The position numbers were made by a program, and so were the translations under genes. DNA of 64,000 nt, from NCBI GenBank assembly GCA_024363285.1, contig AP024710.1:372001-436000 (forward strand), written 5' to 3'. The first letter of the stretch is position 1. Each line of letters begins with the position of its first letter. The stretch comes from Leptolinea sp. HRD-7 (GTDB taxonomy: Bacteria; Chloroflexota; Anaerolineae; Anaerolineales; Anaerolineaceae). A model generated the notes under the pieces. That model made no database searches. It was not told the origin of the DNA and worked only from the letters and a program-made list of their open reading frames with translations. Positions 1 to 9,210 of the stretch are shown here, in pieces.

Positions 1-174
1 CTGTTGAAGATATGCACAAATGAAGAACAGGAATTGATCCGTCTGCGGTTCGCTGCTGACCTGAATTACGCGGAAATCGGGGTGATCCTGCACAAAAGGG
101 AAGACGCCGTGCGTAAATCGATTTCACGGTTGATCCAACGGTTGAAGGCACAAACGGAGGTGAATAATGACTAA
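1..174 (+). CDS. ECF RNA polymerase sigma factor, C-terminal fragment
   Basis: The frame is open from the left edge to a TAA at 172-174 and encodes about 57 residues. They read as sigma-70 region 4: an acidic start (TNEEQELIRLRF), then a helix-turn-helix (LNYAEIGVIL, then EDAVRKSISRLIQRLK) that would contact the -35 element. The N-terminal region 2 lies outside the window. The stop overlaps the start of the next gene by 8 nt, which implies translational coupling with a membrane-anchored partner, as is usual for sigma/anti-sigma pairs. The family call rests on this short tail only. Confidence 0.7.
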   Translation: MLKICTNEEQELIRLRFAADLNYAEIGVILHKREDAVRKSISRLIQRLKAQTEVNND

Positions 175-1558
175 TATGACGAAAGATCCCATGGAAGATT
201 TGATCCGAGAGACATCCCGAAAAGTGGAACCCCGCCGCGAATTTGCTGATTCGCTCTGGGCGGACATGCAATCTACCTGGAAAGAAAATAAGCCGGTACA
301 TAGACAAATTCATTTTTCTCGGCCTGCCTGGGGGTTGACGTTTGCCGCGCTGGCGCTGGCCATAACCTGCGCCGCCTACGGTCCGCAAAATGTGCTGGCG
401 GCTGTTAAAAACTTGATCGGTTATATACCGGGTATCGGCTTTGTTGAACAGGATGAATCGACACTGTACCTGGCCAGACCGGTATCTGTCACGCAAGATG
501 GAGTGACACTTACGATAGAGCAGGCCGTGGCAGACGCCAAAGGGATCGTGGTCTCGTATCATATGGATGGACTTCCGGAACCCAAACCCGGTGAAACCTA
601 CACCTGTGTGTATTCTGATAACAGGCTTCGCCTGCCAGATGGGAAATATCGTTTACCTACCGGCGGCGGGCTGACTGGCGCGCAGGCTCGTATTGAATTT
701 GCCCCGCTGCCGGCCGGTGTGAAGCAGGTCACGCTGGTGAGTCACGGTGAGGAGGGTTGCCCGGCTCCCATTGATTGGACTGTTGATATCCCTCTGGGCA
801 AGATCGCCCCGCAGCCCGCGCTGCCGGTACTAGACGTTTCACCTGTCAGTTCAGAGCCGTCAAAATCGACAGCCACTCAACAAACAATAAATACCGGGAA
901 AACAACATTGTCTGTTGAAGCCCGGGTTGAAAAGACCGTAAAACTGGATAACGGCTGGTTGGTCACCGGCCGCATCACCTGGAATGATCCTGAGATAAAA
1001 GATATTTTTGTTTCACCAGAGACGATCACAATCACCGATGCGGCGGGAAAAACCATACCGGTCGAATCGACCGATGCCAGCTATAGCAACGGAGAATTTG
1101 GGTTCATTTTGAGGCAGAAAGAGATCCAATCACCGGTCACAATGACCTTCTCCGGGTTGCAGGCAAGCGCCTATTTAGAGAATGGACCTGAATTCGGTTT
1201 CTTTGCCGGGAATGATCCCCAGCCTGGAAAGGAATGGAAAATTAACAAGGAACTGGAGCTATTTGGTTTGCCTGTAGAAATTGTTAAAATTTCGGCGGTA
1301 ACCTTTGACGATGGCGTCAATGGTTATGCAGTAATCATGAAAAAACCAGAAATTATCAACAACATTGGCTTACGTTATGTATCTGCGGAAAATGGTGGTG
1401 GATGGTTTAGTGAAGGCCGCCTCCTTCCGGAAAACCATTATGAATTACGGATGGGTTTCCCGGAAGGCAGACCGGATGGATCTGTCACATTTGCCATCAG
1501 TGACATGCAATGGTTATTAACCTGGAACCACAAAATCTCATGGATGATGCCGGAATAA
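167..1558 (+). CDS. DUF4179-like single-pass membrane protein, probable anti-sigma partner
   Basis: 463 residues. An N-terminal cytoplasmic stretch of about 45 residues precedes one transmembrane segment (roughly residues 50-70, WGLTFAALALAITCAAYG). The large remainder would be extracytoplasmic, with beta-rich repeats such as VSVTQDGVTLTIEQAVADAK (about 105-125), typical of the DUF4179 family found downstream of ECF sigma factors. The start overlaps the sigma factor stop by 8 nt. The role as an anti-sigma or sensor partner is inferred from topology and position. I see no zinc-binding ZAS motif, so it is not a classical ZAS anti-sigma factor. Confidence 0.6.
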   Translation: MTNMTKDPMEDLIRETSRKVEPRREFADSLWADMQSTWKENKPVHRQIHFSRPAWGLTFAALALAITCAAYGPQNVLAAVKNLIGYIPGIGFVEQDESTLYLARPVSVTQDGVTLTIEQAVADAKGIVVSYHMDGLPEPKPGETYTCVYSDNRLRLPDGKYRLPTGGGLTGAQARIEFAPLPAGVKQVTLVSHGEEGCPAPIDWTVDIPLGKIAPQPALPVLDVSPVSSEPSKSTATQQTINTGKTTLSVEARVEKTVKLDNGWLVTGRITWNDPEIKDIFVSPETITITDAAGKTIPVESTDASYSNGEFGFILRQKEIQSPVTMTFSGLQASAYLENGPEFGFFAGNDPQPGKEWKINKELELFGLPVEIVKISAVTFDDGVNGYAVIMKKPEIINNIGLRYVSAENGGGWFSEGRLLPENHYELRMGFPEGRPDGSVTFAISDMQWLLTWNHKISWMMPE

Positions 1559-1575
1559 GCTGAACGGAACAACCA

Positions 1576-1611
1576 GAACGCCCGGTGAATATCATCGGGC
1601 GTTCGTTTTTT
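1576..1611. terminator. Rho-independent terminator between convergent genes
   Basis: A 9-bp stem (GAACGCCCG / CGGGCGTTC, 1576-1584 and 1596-1604) with an 11-nt loop is followed by GTTTTTT. It lies 18 nt past the sigma-partner gene and just before the end of the convergent membrane-protein gene. Confidence 0.85.
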
Positions 1612-1624
1612 CCACTTTCCAGAT

Positions 1625-3013
1625 CTAAAGTTTTTCTGCGCCCAGTGTTTGCGGCTGATTAATCACCAGGCCTGCGTCTTTTTGCGGTTCTCCTGGATTC
1701 TGGTAAAGAGCAATTCCCAACAGAAAGCTTATGACTATTATTAATTCCTCAAGTGCAATGGGAATTATCCATTGCGCGTCTGAAACAACCAGTGAACCAA
1801 ACATCATGGAAGGATAAAATTTCATACCAAAATGCAGAAGAAACGCCAGCACTATGCTGTACTCAATGGCTTTCTTCTTCCCGGCCAGAGATACCGTTCG
1901 GCTCATCCAAACCGGCGCAATAAACGTGAGCAGGGCGCGATATAGCAACACAGCCATGCTGATCACGAGCAGCATTTGCGGATTGTCACCCAGATCCCAC
2001 GAAGCACCCACCAGCATCACCGGCAGATAATACCCGACCAGAATGAAGATAGTAAAGAAACCCTGGCGCTTTGAAAACAAAGTACCCAGCATAATCAATA
2101 ATAAAAGCGCCGTAGTGTTATACAGAATGTATGAAAGATCGTAAATAAGATAATCCAGAATGCCAGATTCAGTCAGGTTTGAAATAATCTGGGGGAATAT
2201 ATTCCACAACGTGCTATCGTAATGTGCCAGAACTGTCTCAGGGCTTTCGCCAAACATTCTATAAGGAATGGCATCAAACATCGGAGAAAAATTAAATATT
2301 ACCTGCAAAAGTACCAAAACAAGATAGACTGTTATCCATATTCTGATGCCCCGGGTTACGGGATGTTTCTTGAAATACACAATAGCCAGCACGAAACTGA
2401 AAAATAAGAAAAAACCGGCAGGTATGAGAAGGTTCGTTTCTACCAGGCGCGCCAACTGTAAGATCAGATTGAGAATGGGATTGGTAGAAAATACGCCCGG
2501 GTGCAAAATGATCACCTGGTAGCCGATCTCTTGAACCAGACGGAATAATAACCCGACCGGGATCAATCCCCAGATGGGGAATTTTCGGGTGACCATCCAT
2601 ACGATCAAGACCGGGATAATCAAAAAGAACGCTCCCCGGTAATACACAGCCAGATACCAGGGCTCACCATTCAACTGGGCAATCTGGCTGATCATGTAAA
2701 CCAGACCCGGAAGCAGTATCAGAAAGACACCCTTCCAGGGCAGCGGCGCGTTGGGCACTGGTTCCAGCACCCCCCAGGCAGCTTTCGGTGACGTCAGATG
2801 CTCTACAACTGCCGTGTAACCGAGATCAGGCAAAATACGCAACCAGAGAGTCAGTACCCCCAAAAATCCCCGTTGACAGTATGCCTCTTTGCACTGCGCG
2901 GAGAAAACCTGGCGCATTGATCCGGCATAGTCGTCACGGTGGTCTTGTGGATATAAATTCAAAAGTACATTGAATAGTCGAATAGAACCGTCAAGCCAGC
3001 GGTTTGTCTTCAT
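1625..3013 (-). CDS. Polytopic membrane protein with permease-prefix-like N-terminus
   Basis: About 462 residues from the ATG at 3013, chosen because GGAGAATCC sits directly upstream; a longer frame to 3073 would run into the PadR gene. The N-terminus (LLNLYPQDHRDDYAGSMRQVF) resembles the short 'permease prefix' segment found at the front of PadR-linked ABC permease-like proteins. After it come about nine to ten hydrophobic segments, with no ATPase or catalytic motif that I recognise. It lies 10 nt downstream of the PadR gene on the same strand, so the two form an operon and PadR probably controls it. Function unknown. Confidence 0.6.
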   Translation of the reverse strand: MKTNRWLDGSIRLFNVLLNLYPQDHRDDYAGSMRQVFSAQCKEAYCQRGFLGVLTLWLRILPDLGYTAVVEHLTSPKAAWGVLEPVPNAPLPWKGVFLILLPGLVYMISQIAQLNGEPWYLAVYYRGAFFLIIPVLIVWMVTRKFPIWGLIPVGLLFRLVQEIGYQVIILHPGVFSTNPILNLILQLARLVETNLLIPAGFFLFFSFVLAIVYFKKHPVTRGIRIWITVYLVLVLLQVIFNFSPMFDAIPYRMFGESPETVLAHYDSTLWNIFPQIISNLTESGILDYLIYDLSYILYNTTALLLLIMLGTLFSKRQGFFTIFILVGYYLPVMLVGASWDLGDNPQMLLVISMAVLLYRALLTFIAPVWMSRTVSLAGKKKAIEYSIVLAFLLHFGMKFYPSMMFGSLVVSDAQWIIPIALEELIIVISFLLGIALYQNPGEPQKDAGLVINQPQTLGAEKL

Positions 3014-3023
3014 TGGATTCTCC

Positions 3024-3374
3024 CTATCCACATACCAGGACATGCTTAACGCGAGCCACTCTGACGGCTTCATCCAGGCGGTTGCATTCCTCGCTTAAAA
3101 CCTTTTGCCCGATGGAACTCATCCGGTAATAACGGCGGCGCTCGTCATCCATCGCCGGATCAGGGCGTTCGTCCGATTCTTCGATCAATCCGGCAGAAAG
3201 CATGCGTTTGATAGAGCCGTACAACGTACCAGGCCCAAGCTTCATCTTCCCGTTGGTTTGTTTTTCCACATCCTTCATGATGGAATAGCCGTGTTTTTCA
3301 CCATCGGCCAGTGCCATAAGAATGTGAAACACGGCGGGGGTTAGTGGTTGGTTTGGTGAGATGGTTTCGGTCAT
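3024..3374 (-). CDS. PadR family transcriptional repressor
   Basis: 116 residues. The winged helix typical of PadR is clear: LTPAVFHILMALADGEKHGY near the start, then LGPGTLYGSIKRMLSAGLI (recognition helix and wing) and RRRYYRMSSIGQKVL. The length fits the short PadR-s2 subfamily, which lacks a long C-terminal dimerisation helix. PadR proteins repress a neighbouring membrane-protein or efflux gene. Here the target is probably its own operon with the polytopic membrane protein 10 nt downstream, through the palindrome at 3394-3414. Confidence 0.9.
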   Translation of the reverse strand: MTETISPNQPLTPAVFHILMALADGEKHGYSIMKDVEKQTNGKMKLGPGTLYGSIKRMLSAGLIEESDERPDPAMDDERRRYYRMSSIGQKVLSEECNRLDEAVRVARVKHVLVCG

Positions 3375-3393
3375 CTGATATATCCTTTCTCTA

Positions 3394-3414
3394 ATATATC
3401 TGTAGCAGATATAT
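3394..3414. promoter_or_regulatory. PadR operator (inverted repeat)
   Basis: Perfect 9-bp arms ATATATCTG / CAGATATAT separated by TAG. The site is 20 bp upstream of the PadR start codon. Extra half-sites resembling GATATAT and CAGATATA lie at about 3377 and 3421, so the region may bind more than one dimer. Assignment to PadR is by position and by the AT-rich dyad typical of the family. Confidence 0.65.
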
Positions 3415-3479
3415 CCGTTACAGATATAGTACGATAAAACCAGCTGTTGTCAAGTTAGAAAATGTTAATAAATTACCTA

Positions 3480-3533
3480 TTGACTGACGGTCGGTCATAT
3501 AGTATTATGTATGTACTTGACCGACGGTCGGTC
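3480..3533 (+). promoter_or_regulatory. TetR promoter with two operators
   Basis: A -35 box TTGACT (3480-3485) and a -10 box TATTAT (3503-3508) are spaced by 17 nt. Two copies of a 15-bp dyad lie on them: GACTGACGGTCGGTC at 3482-3496 (one mismatch in the arms) overlapping the -35, and GACCGACGGTCGGTC at 3519-3533 (perfect 7-bp arms) just after the expected start point. Centres are 37 bp apart. The arrangement implies autorepression by the TetR protein encoded immediately downstream. Confidence 0.8.
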
Positions 3534-3548
3534 TGTAAAGGAGAGCTT

Positions 3549-4172
3549 ATGGTCAGAACAGTCAAAGATCCGGAAACCCGCAGAGCTGAAATTGTAGAAA
3601 CTGCCCGCAAACTTTTCCAGTCGCGCACATACGACCAGACCAGCATGCAGGATGTGATGCAGGAATGTGGAATCGCGAAAGGTACGATCTATTACTACTT
3701 CAAATCAAAAGAAGAATTACTGGATGCTGTGATCGACAATATGGCCGATGAAGCCATCAGTCAAATGCAAAATGTTTTAGACAATGCCTCCGGCAACGCG
3801 TTAGAACGATTACAACTTTTGATCGCCGCTGGCAGAATCGCCGATGAGAATCCGGAGGTGATGGATCAACTCCATAATCCCCGCAATGCCGGTATGCACG
3901 CGGCCATGCTTGCCGTAGCGGTAAAGAAAATCGCGCCTCTGTACGCAGAGATCATCCGTCAGGGAAACCGGGAAGGTTTGTTCCAGGTTGAAAATCCACT
4001 GGAAACGGCTGAAATGATCCTGACCACGATGCAATTTTTACTCGACACCGGAATATACCAGTGGTCGCCTGACGACCTGATGCGGCGTGCGATTGCCCTC
4101 CCGGGGTTGATCGAAACCCTGGTTAAAGCTAAACCCGGTTCACTTTCATTTCTTCTGGAAAAAGGAAATTAA
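3549..4172 (+). CDS. TetR/AcrR family transcriptional regulator
   Basis: 207 residues from the ATG at 3549, which has AAAGGAG seven bases upstream; an in-frame ATG at 3462 would place the promoter and operators inside the coding region. The N-terminal TetR HTH is intact: RRAEIVETARKLFQSRTYDQ, then TSMQDVMQECGIAKGTIYYY and FKSKEELL. The ligand-binding C-terminus is variable and its ligand cannot be read. The gene is followed at 8 nt by a CAAX protease and then by an MFS transporter, so a stress- or drug-responsive efflux operon is the likely setting. Confidence 0.9.
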   Translation: MVRTVKDPETRRAEIVETARKLFQSRTYDQTSMQDVMQECGIAKGTIYYYFKSKEELLDAVIDNMADEAISQMQNVLDNASGNALERLQLLIAAGRIADENPEVMDQLHNPRNAGMHAAMLAVAVKKIAPLYAEIIRQGNREGLFQVENPLETAEMILTTMQFLLDTGIYQWSPDDLMRRAIALPGLIETLVKAKPGSLSFLLEKGN

Positions 4173-4180
4173 ATCTTCAC

Positions 4181-4993
4181 ATGAACAAAAAATTTGACAA
4201 TCCCGCTCGATATTTTCTGGCAACCTACATTGCTTCATATTTCTTCTGGATAATTTCAGCTATTGTGAGCAGGCAACCCGCTGGTGAAATATCGTTTATT
4301 TTGTTCCTGATCCCCGGTATGATGGCGCCTACCTTTGCTGCTATTTGGATGATACGCAAAGACAGGACCGGAGATCTGTGGGCTTCTTTCAAGAACCGTA
4401 TTTTCAATCTCCGGCTCATACAGTGGCCCAGGTTCCTCGCCAGTCTTCTTATCGTTCCGGCTGCCATCCTTGTTGCAACTGCCATCTCCGTCGTCTTCGG
4501 CGGTGATCCGGCACAATTTCAATTGGCGGATGGGTTTTCCTTCTCAATAGGTATGGCCCCCACATTTCTCATCCTAATCCTTACCGCTACTTTTGAGGAG
4601 CTCGGCTGGCGTGGATATGGAATGGAAAGCCTTCATAGCAAGTACAGCTATTTCAAAGCTTCTATCATATTTGGCGTACTCTGGGCATGCTGGCACCTGC
4701 CGCTTTTCTTCATCTCCGGTTTATATCAGTATGAAATCGCGAACGAGAGCATTCTATATGCCATCAATTTCGTGCTCTCAATAATCCCCATGGCTGTAAT
4801 TATCAACTGGGTCTACCAGATCAATAAAAAAAGCATAACCGCCATCATTCTGTTCCATTTATTTATCAATTTATCCCAGGAAGCGTTGAATATCACCCAG
4901 AATACCAAGTGCATTGAATCAATCGTGCTGGCGATATTCGCGGTCATCGTCGTTCTACTAAATAGATCAATGTTCTTTGATAAAGAAAACTAA
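4181..4993 (+). CDS. CPBP family intramembrane metalloprotease (CAAX/Abi)
   Basis: 270 residues with about seven to eight membrane segments. The glutamate pair and arginine of motif 1 are present (FEELGWRGYGME, about residues 138-149), followed by motif 2 (WACWHLPLFF, about 166-175) and a motif 3 histidine (LFHLFINL). These residues coordinate the catalytic metal in CPBP proteases, which cleave within the membrane. Substrate unknown. It lies between the TetR gene and the MFS gene with short gaps, in one operon. Confidence 0.85.
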   Translation: MNKKFDNPARYFLATYIASYFFWIISAIVSRQPAGEISFILFLIPGMMAPTFAAIWMIRKDRTGDLWASFKNRIFNLRLIQWPRFLASLLIVPAAILVATAISVVFGGDPAQFQLADGFSFSIGMAPTFLILILTATFEELGWRGYGMESLHSKYSYFKASIIFGVLWACWHLPLFFISGLYQYEIANESILYAINFVLSIIPMAVIINWVYQINKKSITAIILFHLFINLSQEALNITQNTKCIESIVLAIFAVIVVLLNRSMFFDKEN

Positions 4994-5006
4994 ATCAGGC
5001 AATCAA

Positions 5007-6290
5007 ATGACTCAATCAATTTCACAACAAAACCCTATGGCCCGGGTGATGGGCCTGCGTGACTTCCGCCTGCTGTTTGCCGGCGCCACCACGTCCCTGC
5101 TGGGCGACCAGTTTTCTCTGATCGCCACCCCCTGGCTTGTCCTCCAGTTGACCCACGATCCAATGGCATTGGGTACTGTACTCGCTCTCCAAGGCATCCC
5201 GCGCGCGCTGTTCATGTTGATCGGCGGCGCCATCACAGACAGATTTTCACCCCGCAAAGTGATGTTGTCGGCGAGTATTATCCGTTTCTTCCTCACCGCG
5301 ATGATGGCACTGGTGGTCATAACCGGCACAGTACAGATATGGATGATCTACCTGTTCAGCCTGGCATTCGGGATCGTGGCCGGGTTTGCCATTCCGGCGG
5401 AGAACAGTATTGTTCCACAGCTCGTGGCAGAAGAGGACCTGCAGGCTGGCAATTCCATCATCATGGGCATCACACAATTGGCCGGATTTGTGGGACCCAC
5501 AATTGCCGGCGTTTTGATCGGAAATTTTGCCGGTTCGAACACAGGAATTTTTCTCGCGTTCTTTATTGATGCCATCACATTTATTGTTTCGGCGATCACC
5601 CTGGCTTTGATCCACACGGCAAAAACGTCAACACCTGAGACCAGAGAGGAGACTGTTTGGGCAGCCATCCTTAACGGCATTAAGTATCTGGTGAATGACC
5701 GAGCGCTGCGCCTGGTTTTCATTGTGTTGATGTCCATCAATTTCTTTTTGTTAGGCCCCCTGCTGGTGGGCATCCCTGTTCTGGCGAGTGAACGGCTGGC
5801 CGAAGGCGCTATTGCCTACGGGCTGCTGCTCTCCGCGTTCGCCGGCGGCAATCTCGCTGGAATACTGGGCGCGGGCGCATTACCCCGCCCCACTACTGGA
5901 ACAATGAAATTGATCCTGGTGGTCTTTGTGGTGGCATTCGGGCTGGGTGTTGCCTCCCTCGGGTTTGTGATAAACACCTGGGTTGACTTTGCTTCGATGG
6001 CTATCCTTGGGCTGGCAAACGGGTATGTCTCTATTCTGATGTTCACCTGGATGCAGATCCAGACGCCCAAAGATATGCTCGGCCGGATGATGAGCCTGAT
6101 CACCTTCTCCAGCACCGGTCTGGTTCCGATCTCACAGGCGCTGGCAGGCCTGGTCAGCAAGTGGGACCTGACGAATATGTTCGCGATCGCCGGCGGGATT
6201 GTTGTGGTTTTCGGGTTGGTCCTTTCCGCCCACCCGGATCTGCAATTGCTGGGAGCCAGTATCGCAGGCACTCCTGTGGAAGCGGAATAG
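5007..6290 (+). CDS. MFS transporter, MdfA/enterobactin-exporter-like
   Basis: 427 residues, with start at the ATG at 5007, 13 nt after the protease stop; an in-frame upstream start at 4977 would overlap the protease gene. Twelve hydrophobic segments are seen. The N-terminus (FRLLFAGATTSLLGDQFSLI) and the loop 2-3 motif (ITDRFSPRKVML) are typical of MFS_3 (pfam05977) drug or siderophore exporters. The substrate is not predictable. It is the last gene of the TetR-controlled operon and is closed by a terminator at 6317-6345. Confidence 0.85.
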   Translation: MTQSISQQNPMARVMGLRDFRLLFAGATTSLLGDQFSLIATPWLVLQLTHDPMALGTVLALQGIPRALFMLIGGAITDRFSPRKVMLSASIIRFFLTAMMALVVITGTVQIWMIYLFSLAFGIVAGFAIPAENSIVPQLVAEEDLQAGNSIIMGITQLAGFVGPTIAGVLIGNFAGSNTGIFLAFFIDAITFIVSAITLALIHTAKTSTPETREETVWAAILNGIKYLVNDRALRLVFIVLMSINFFLLGPLLVGIPVLASERLAEGAIAYGLLLSAFAGGNLAGILGAGALPRPTTGTMKLILVVFVVAFGLGVASLGFVINTWVDFASMAILGLANGYVSILMFTWMQIQTPKDMLGRMMSLITFSSTGLVPISQALAGLVSKWDLTNMFAIAGGIVVVFGLVLSAHPDLQLLGASIAGTPVEAE

Positions 6291-6316
6291 TTCAATAACA
6301 GTCACCAAGAAAAAAA

Positions 6317-6345
6317 CTACCCCGGAAGACGTTCATCCGGGGTAG
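6317..6345. terminator. Bidirectional rho-independent terminator
   Basis: Perfect 10-bp stem CTACCCCGGA / TCCGGGGTAG with a 9-nt loop. An A-run precedes it on the plus strand and TTTATT follows, so it can serve both the MFS operon and the convergent sugar-transport operon. Confidence 0.8.
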
Positions 6346-6373
6346 TTTATTGTTAAGCTTTTGAAACCAGGAC

Positions 6374-7537
6374 TTATCCGTTCTTATTTTTGTTGTACAC
6401 ATCAAAGAACACGGCGAAGAGCAAAACCAGACCTTTGATAACCTGTTGGATATCAATATTGACACCCATAATGGACATGCCGTTGTTCAGCACACCCATG
6501 ATGAAAGCACCAATGATAGCGCCGACTACAGTTCCGATACCACCGCTGGCAGAAGCGCCGCCGATGTAGCAGGACGCGATAACGTCCAATTCCATACCGT
6601 CTCCAGCTTTTGGTGTGGCAGAGTTCAAGCGGGCGGCATACACCATACCGGCTATGGCCGAGAGAACACCCATGTTCACGAATGTCGCGAAGAGCAGTTT
6701 TGGCGTATTGACGCCGGAAAGACGGGCTGCTTTTTCATTACCGCCCATGGCGTATATGCGGCGTCCAAGCACGGTTTGGTCGGTTACGAAAGTGTAGATG
6801 ACGATCAAAACCAGCATCAAAATCATCACATTCGGCAGGCCTTTGTATGAAGCCATCAACCAGCATAATCCCATAATAGCCGCGGTAACGACCACATTCT
6901 TGGCAATGAAGAATGGCATAGGAGCAACTTCGAAATCATACTTCTGGTTATTTCTGCGGTTGCGGATATCCAGCCAGATCAAGATGATGGAACCGATGGC
7001 ACCGAGAACAACACTGGTAAGGTGGAACCCTTCCATATTGAAGATATCAGGAATGAAACCAGAGGCGAGCTGCTGGAATTCAGTCGGGAAAGGACCAACG
7101 GATTTACCGGCCAACAGAGAAAGTGTGAGTCCGCGGAAAATCAACATACCCGCGAGGGTTACAATGAACGGTGGGATTTTTTGGAAAGCCACCCAGTAAC
7201 CTTGCATCGCGCCAATTAGAGCACCGACCAGGAGACAGATCAGCATTGTAAGGTAGACATTGATTTGATACTTTACAAGCAAAATAGCGGCTACAGCGCC
7301 CACAAATCCAGCCACACGTCCCACAGAAAGGTCAATCCACCCGGTGATGATGATCAACAGCATACCAATAGCCATAATGATGATGTAGCTGTTCTGCAGA
7401 AGCAGGTTGGTCAGGTTAACCGGCATAAACAAAGTACCTTCGGTTAATACCTGGAAGAACCCCATGATCACTACCAGGGCGATCAACATGCCGTAGGAGC
7501 GAATATTGTTCTTGAACATATCCTTTAAGGTTTTCAT
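6374..7537 (-). CDS. mmsB: Multiple-monosaccharide ABC transporter permease (MmsB/GguB type)
   Basis: 387 residues from the ATG at 7537; its ATGA overlaps the stop of the ATPase gene by 4 nt, showing translational coupling. About ten membrane segments. The signature [19 protein letters not shown] near the first third and [20 protein letters not shown] near residue 260 are typical of the XylH/GguB branch of BPD_transp_2 permeases. Located with a ChvE-like binding protein and araA, it probably imports L-arabinose and related pentoses. The substrate is inferred from context. Confidence 0.88.
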   Translation of the reverse strand: MKTLKDMFKNNIRSYGMLIALVVIMGFFQVLTEGTLFMPVNLTNLLLQNSYIIIMAIGMLLIIITGWIDLSVGRVAGFVGAVAAILLVKYQINVYLTMLICLLVGALIGAMQGYWVAFQKIPPFIVTLAGMLIFRGLTLSLLAGKSVGPFPTEFQQLASGFIPDIFNMEGFHLTSVVLGAIGSIILIWLDIRNRRNNQKYDFEVAPMPFFIAKNVVVTAAIMGLCWLMASYKGLPNVMILMLVLIVIYTFVTDQTVLGRRIYAMGGNEKAARLSGVNTPKLLFATFVNMGVLSAIAGMVYAARLNSATPKAGDGMELDVIASCYIGGASASGGIGTVVGAIIGAFIMGVLNNGMSIMGVNIDIQQVIKGLVLLFAVFFDVYNKNKNG

Positions 7538-9075
7538 TTCACCATCACCTCTTGATCTGACATGATGCATTTCATGATTTTTTCCTGCGTCGCCTCATGG
7601 GCATTCATTTCACCAACAATCTTGCCTTCGTTCATAATATAGATCCGGTCGCAAATTCCCAGAATCTCTGGTAATTCAGACGAGATTAAAACCACGGCTT
7701 TTCCATCAGTGGCAAGTTTGTTAATGATGGTGTAAATCTCATATTTCGCGCCAACATCGATGCCTCGTGTAGGTTCATCCAACAGCAACACATCCGGATT
7801 GGAGAACAACCACTTACTTAACACCACCTTTTGCTGATTACCACCGGAGAGGTTGACGGTTTTTTGCTGAATACTGGAGCATTTAATATTAAGCTTCGCT
7901 TTATATTCAATGGTCGATTTCAGCTCTTTGCGCTTATTGATTACTGAATTTTCTGCTACGTCATCCAGGTTAGCCAGAGTAATATTGTTCTTGATATCCT
8001 GGATTAAGACTAGACCGTAGGTTTTCCGGTCTTCAGTTGCATACGAAATACCATTCTTGATCGCTTTGGTGATACTGGAAACATCAATTTTCTTGCCGCG
8101 TTTTTTTACGGTTCCCGTGATATGGCGTCCGTAGGCTTTTCCAAAGATACTCATGGCCAGTTCGGTACGGCCTGATCCCATCAAACCATACAAACCAACC
8201 ACCTCACCTTCACGAACATACATATTGATATTGTCGCAAACTTTGCGGTCTTCATGGATTGGATGATACACATTCCAATTTTCTACCTCAAAGATCGGCT
8301 CACCAATTTTTACCTCTCGTGACGGGAAGCGGTTTGTCAGGTCGCGGCCTACCATACCTCGAATAATCCGATCTTCCGTGATATGGTCTTTATGACAATC
8401 AAGCGTCTCAATAGTGGCACCGTCACGCAAAATGGTGATCATATCCGCGACTTTTGACACTTCCCCGATCTTGTGGGAGATCAAAATGGATGTGACCCCA
8501 TGTTCTTTCAATTGAAGCAATAAATTAAGGAGAGCTTCACTGTCATTCTCATTTAAACTGGCAGTAGGCTCGTCCAGAATAAGCAATTTGACTTTTTTAG
8601 AAAGCGCTTTGGCAATTTCAACAAGTTGTTGTTTGCCAACCCCAATATTGGTGATCAATGTCTCTGGAGATTCATGCAATCCGACTTTTTTGAGCAGTTC
8701 GCGGGTTTTCTGGAATGATTCCGGCCAGTTGATCACACCATTTTTATTACATTCATTACCAAGAAAAATATTTTCCGCAATCGAAAGAAACGGAATAAGT
8801 GCCAATTCCTGATGAATAATAACTATGCCGACGTCTTCACTATTTTTGATATTATTGAATTTGCATTCTTTGCCTTCAAAAATAATTTCGCCGGAATATT
8901 CACCATGGGGGATAACACCGCTCAGCACTTTCATCAGTGTCGACTTTCCCGCGCCATTTTCACCTACCAGCGCGTGGATGTCACCCTTTTTGACACTGAA
9001 ATTGACGTTGTCCAGAGCCTTTACGCCGGGAAATGTCTTCGTGATATTCCGCATTTCCAAAATGACGTCAGACAT
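7534..9075 (-). CDS. mmsA: Multiple-monosaccharide ABC transporter ATP-binding protein (MmsA/GguA type)
   Basis: 513 residues with two fused ABC domains, as in sugar importers of the MglA/XylG group. The first domain has Walker [10 protein letters not shown] (about residues 38-46), a signature-like [16 protein letters not shown] and Walker [12 protein letters not shown]. The second has a degenerate P-loop ([10 protein letters not shown]), the signature [15 protein letters not shown] and Walker [14 protein letters not shown]. Energises the permease encoded downstream. A hairpin upstream (9168-9197) separates it from the binding-protein gene. Confidence 0.92.
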   Translation of the reverse strand: MSDVILEMRNITKTFPGVKALDNVNFSVKKGDIHALVGENGAGKSTLMKVLSGVIPHGEYSGEIIFEGKECKFNNIKNSEDVGIVIIHQELALIPFLSIAENIFLGNECNKNGVINWPESFQKTRELLKKVGLHESPETLITNIGVGKQQLVEIAKALSKKVKLLILDEPTASLNENDSEALLNLLLQLKEHGVTSILISHKIGEVSKVADMITILRDGATIETLDCHKDHITEDRIIRGMVGRDLTNRFPSREVKIGEPIFEVENWNVYHPIHEDRKVCDNINMYVREGEVVGLYGLMGSGRTELAMSIFGKAYGRHITGTVKKRGKKIDVSSITKAIKNGISYATEDRKTYGLVLIQDIKNNITLANLDDVAENSVINKRKELKSTIEYKAKLNIKCSSIQQKTVNLSGGNQQKVVLSKWLFSNPDVLLLDEPTRGIDVGAKYEIYTIINKLATDGKAVVLISSELPEILGICDRIYIMNEGKIVGEMNAHEATQEKIMKCIMSDQEVMVK

Positions 9076-9167
9076 GTTATTCCATCCTTAGAGGGTCTAT
9101 AAAACAAAAACAAAATGACTGCTTAGCCATTTCTCAAAACTATACAATAAAATGCTTTGAGAAAAAA

Positions 9168-9197
9168 GGCGTGTGGGAGGGATCCCTCCCACACGCC
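9168..9197 (-). terminator. Perfect 30-bp palindrome, intercistronic attenuator
   Basis: The palindrome has 15-bp arms (half-site GGCGTGTGGGAGGGA) and no mismatch. Read on the minus strand it follows the binding-protein stop by 13 nt and is itself followed by TTTTTTCTC. It can act as a leaky terminator and 3' mRNA protector, giving more binding protein than ATPase and permease, a common arrangement in ABC importer operons. Confidence 0.75.
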
Positions 9198-9210
9198 ATG
9201 AAGAGATCAA

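Noticed and set aside
9168..9197. Insertion-sequence end or transposon target suggested by the perfect palindrome
   Set aside because: No transposase, no flanking direct repeat, and it sits exactly between operon genes with a following U-run.
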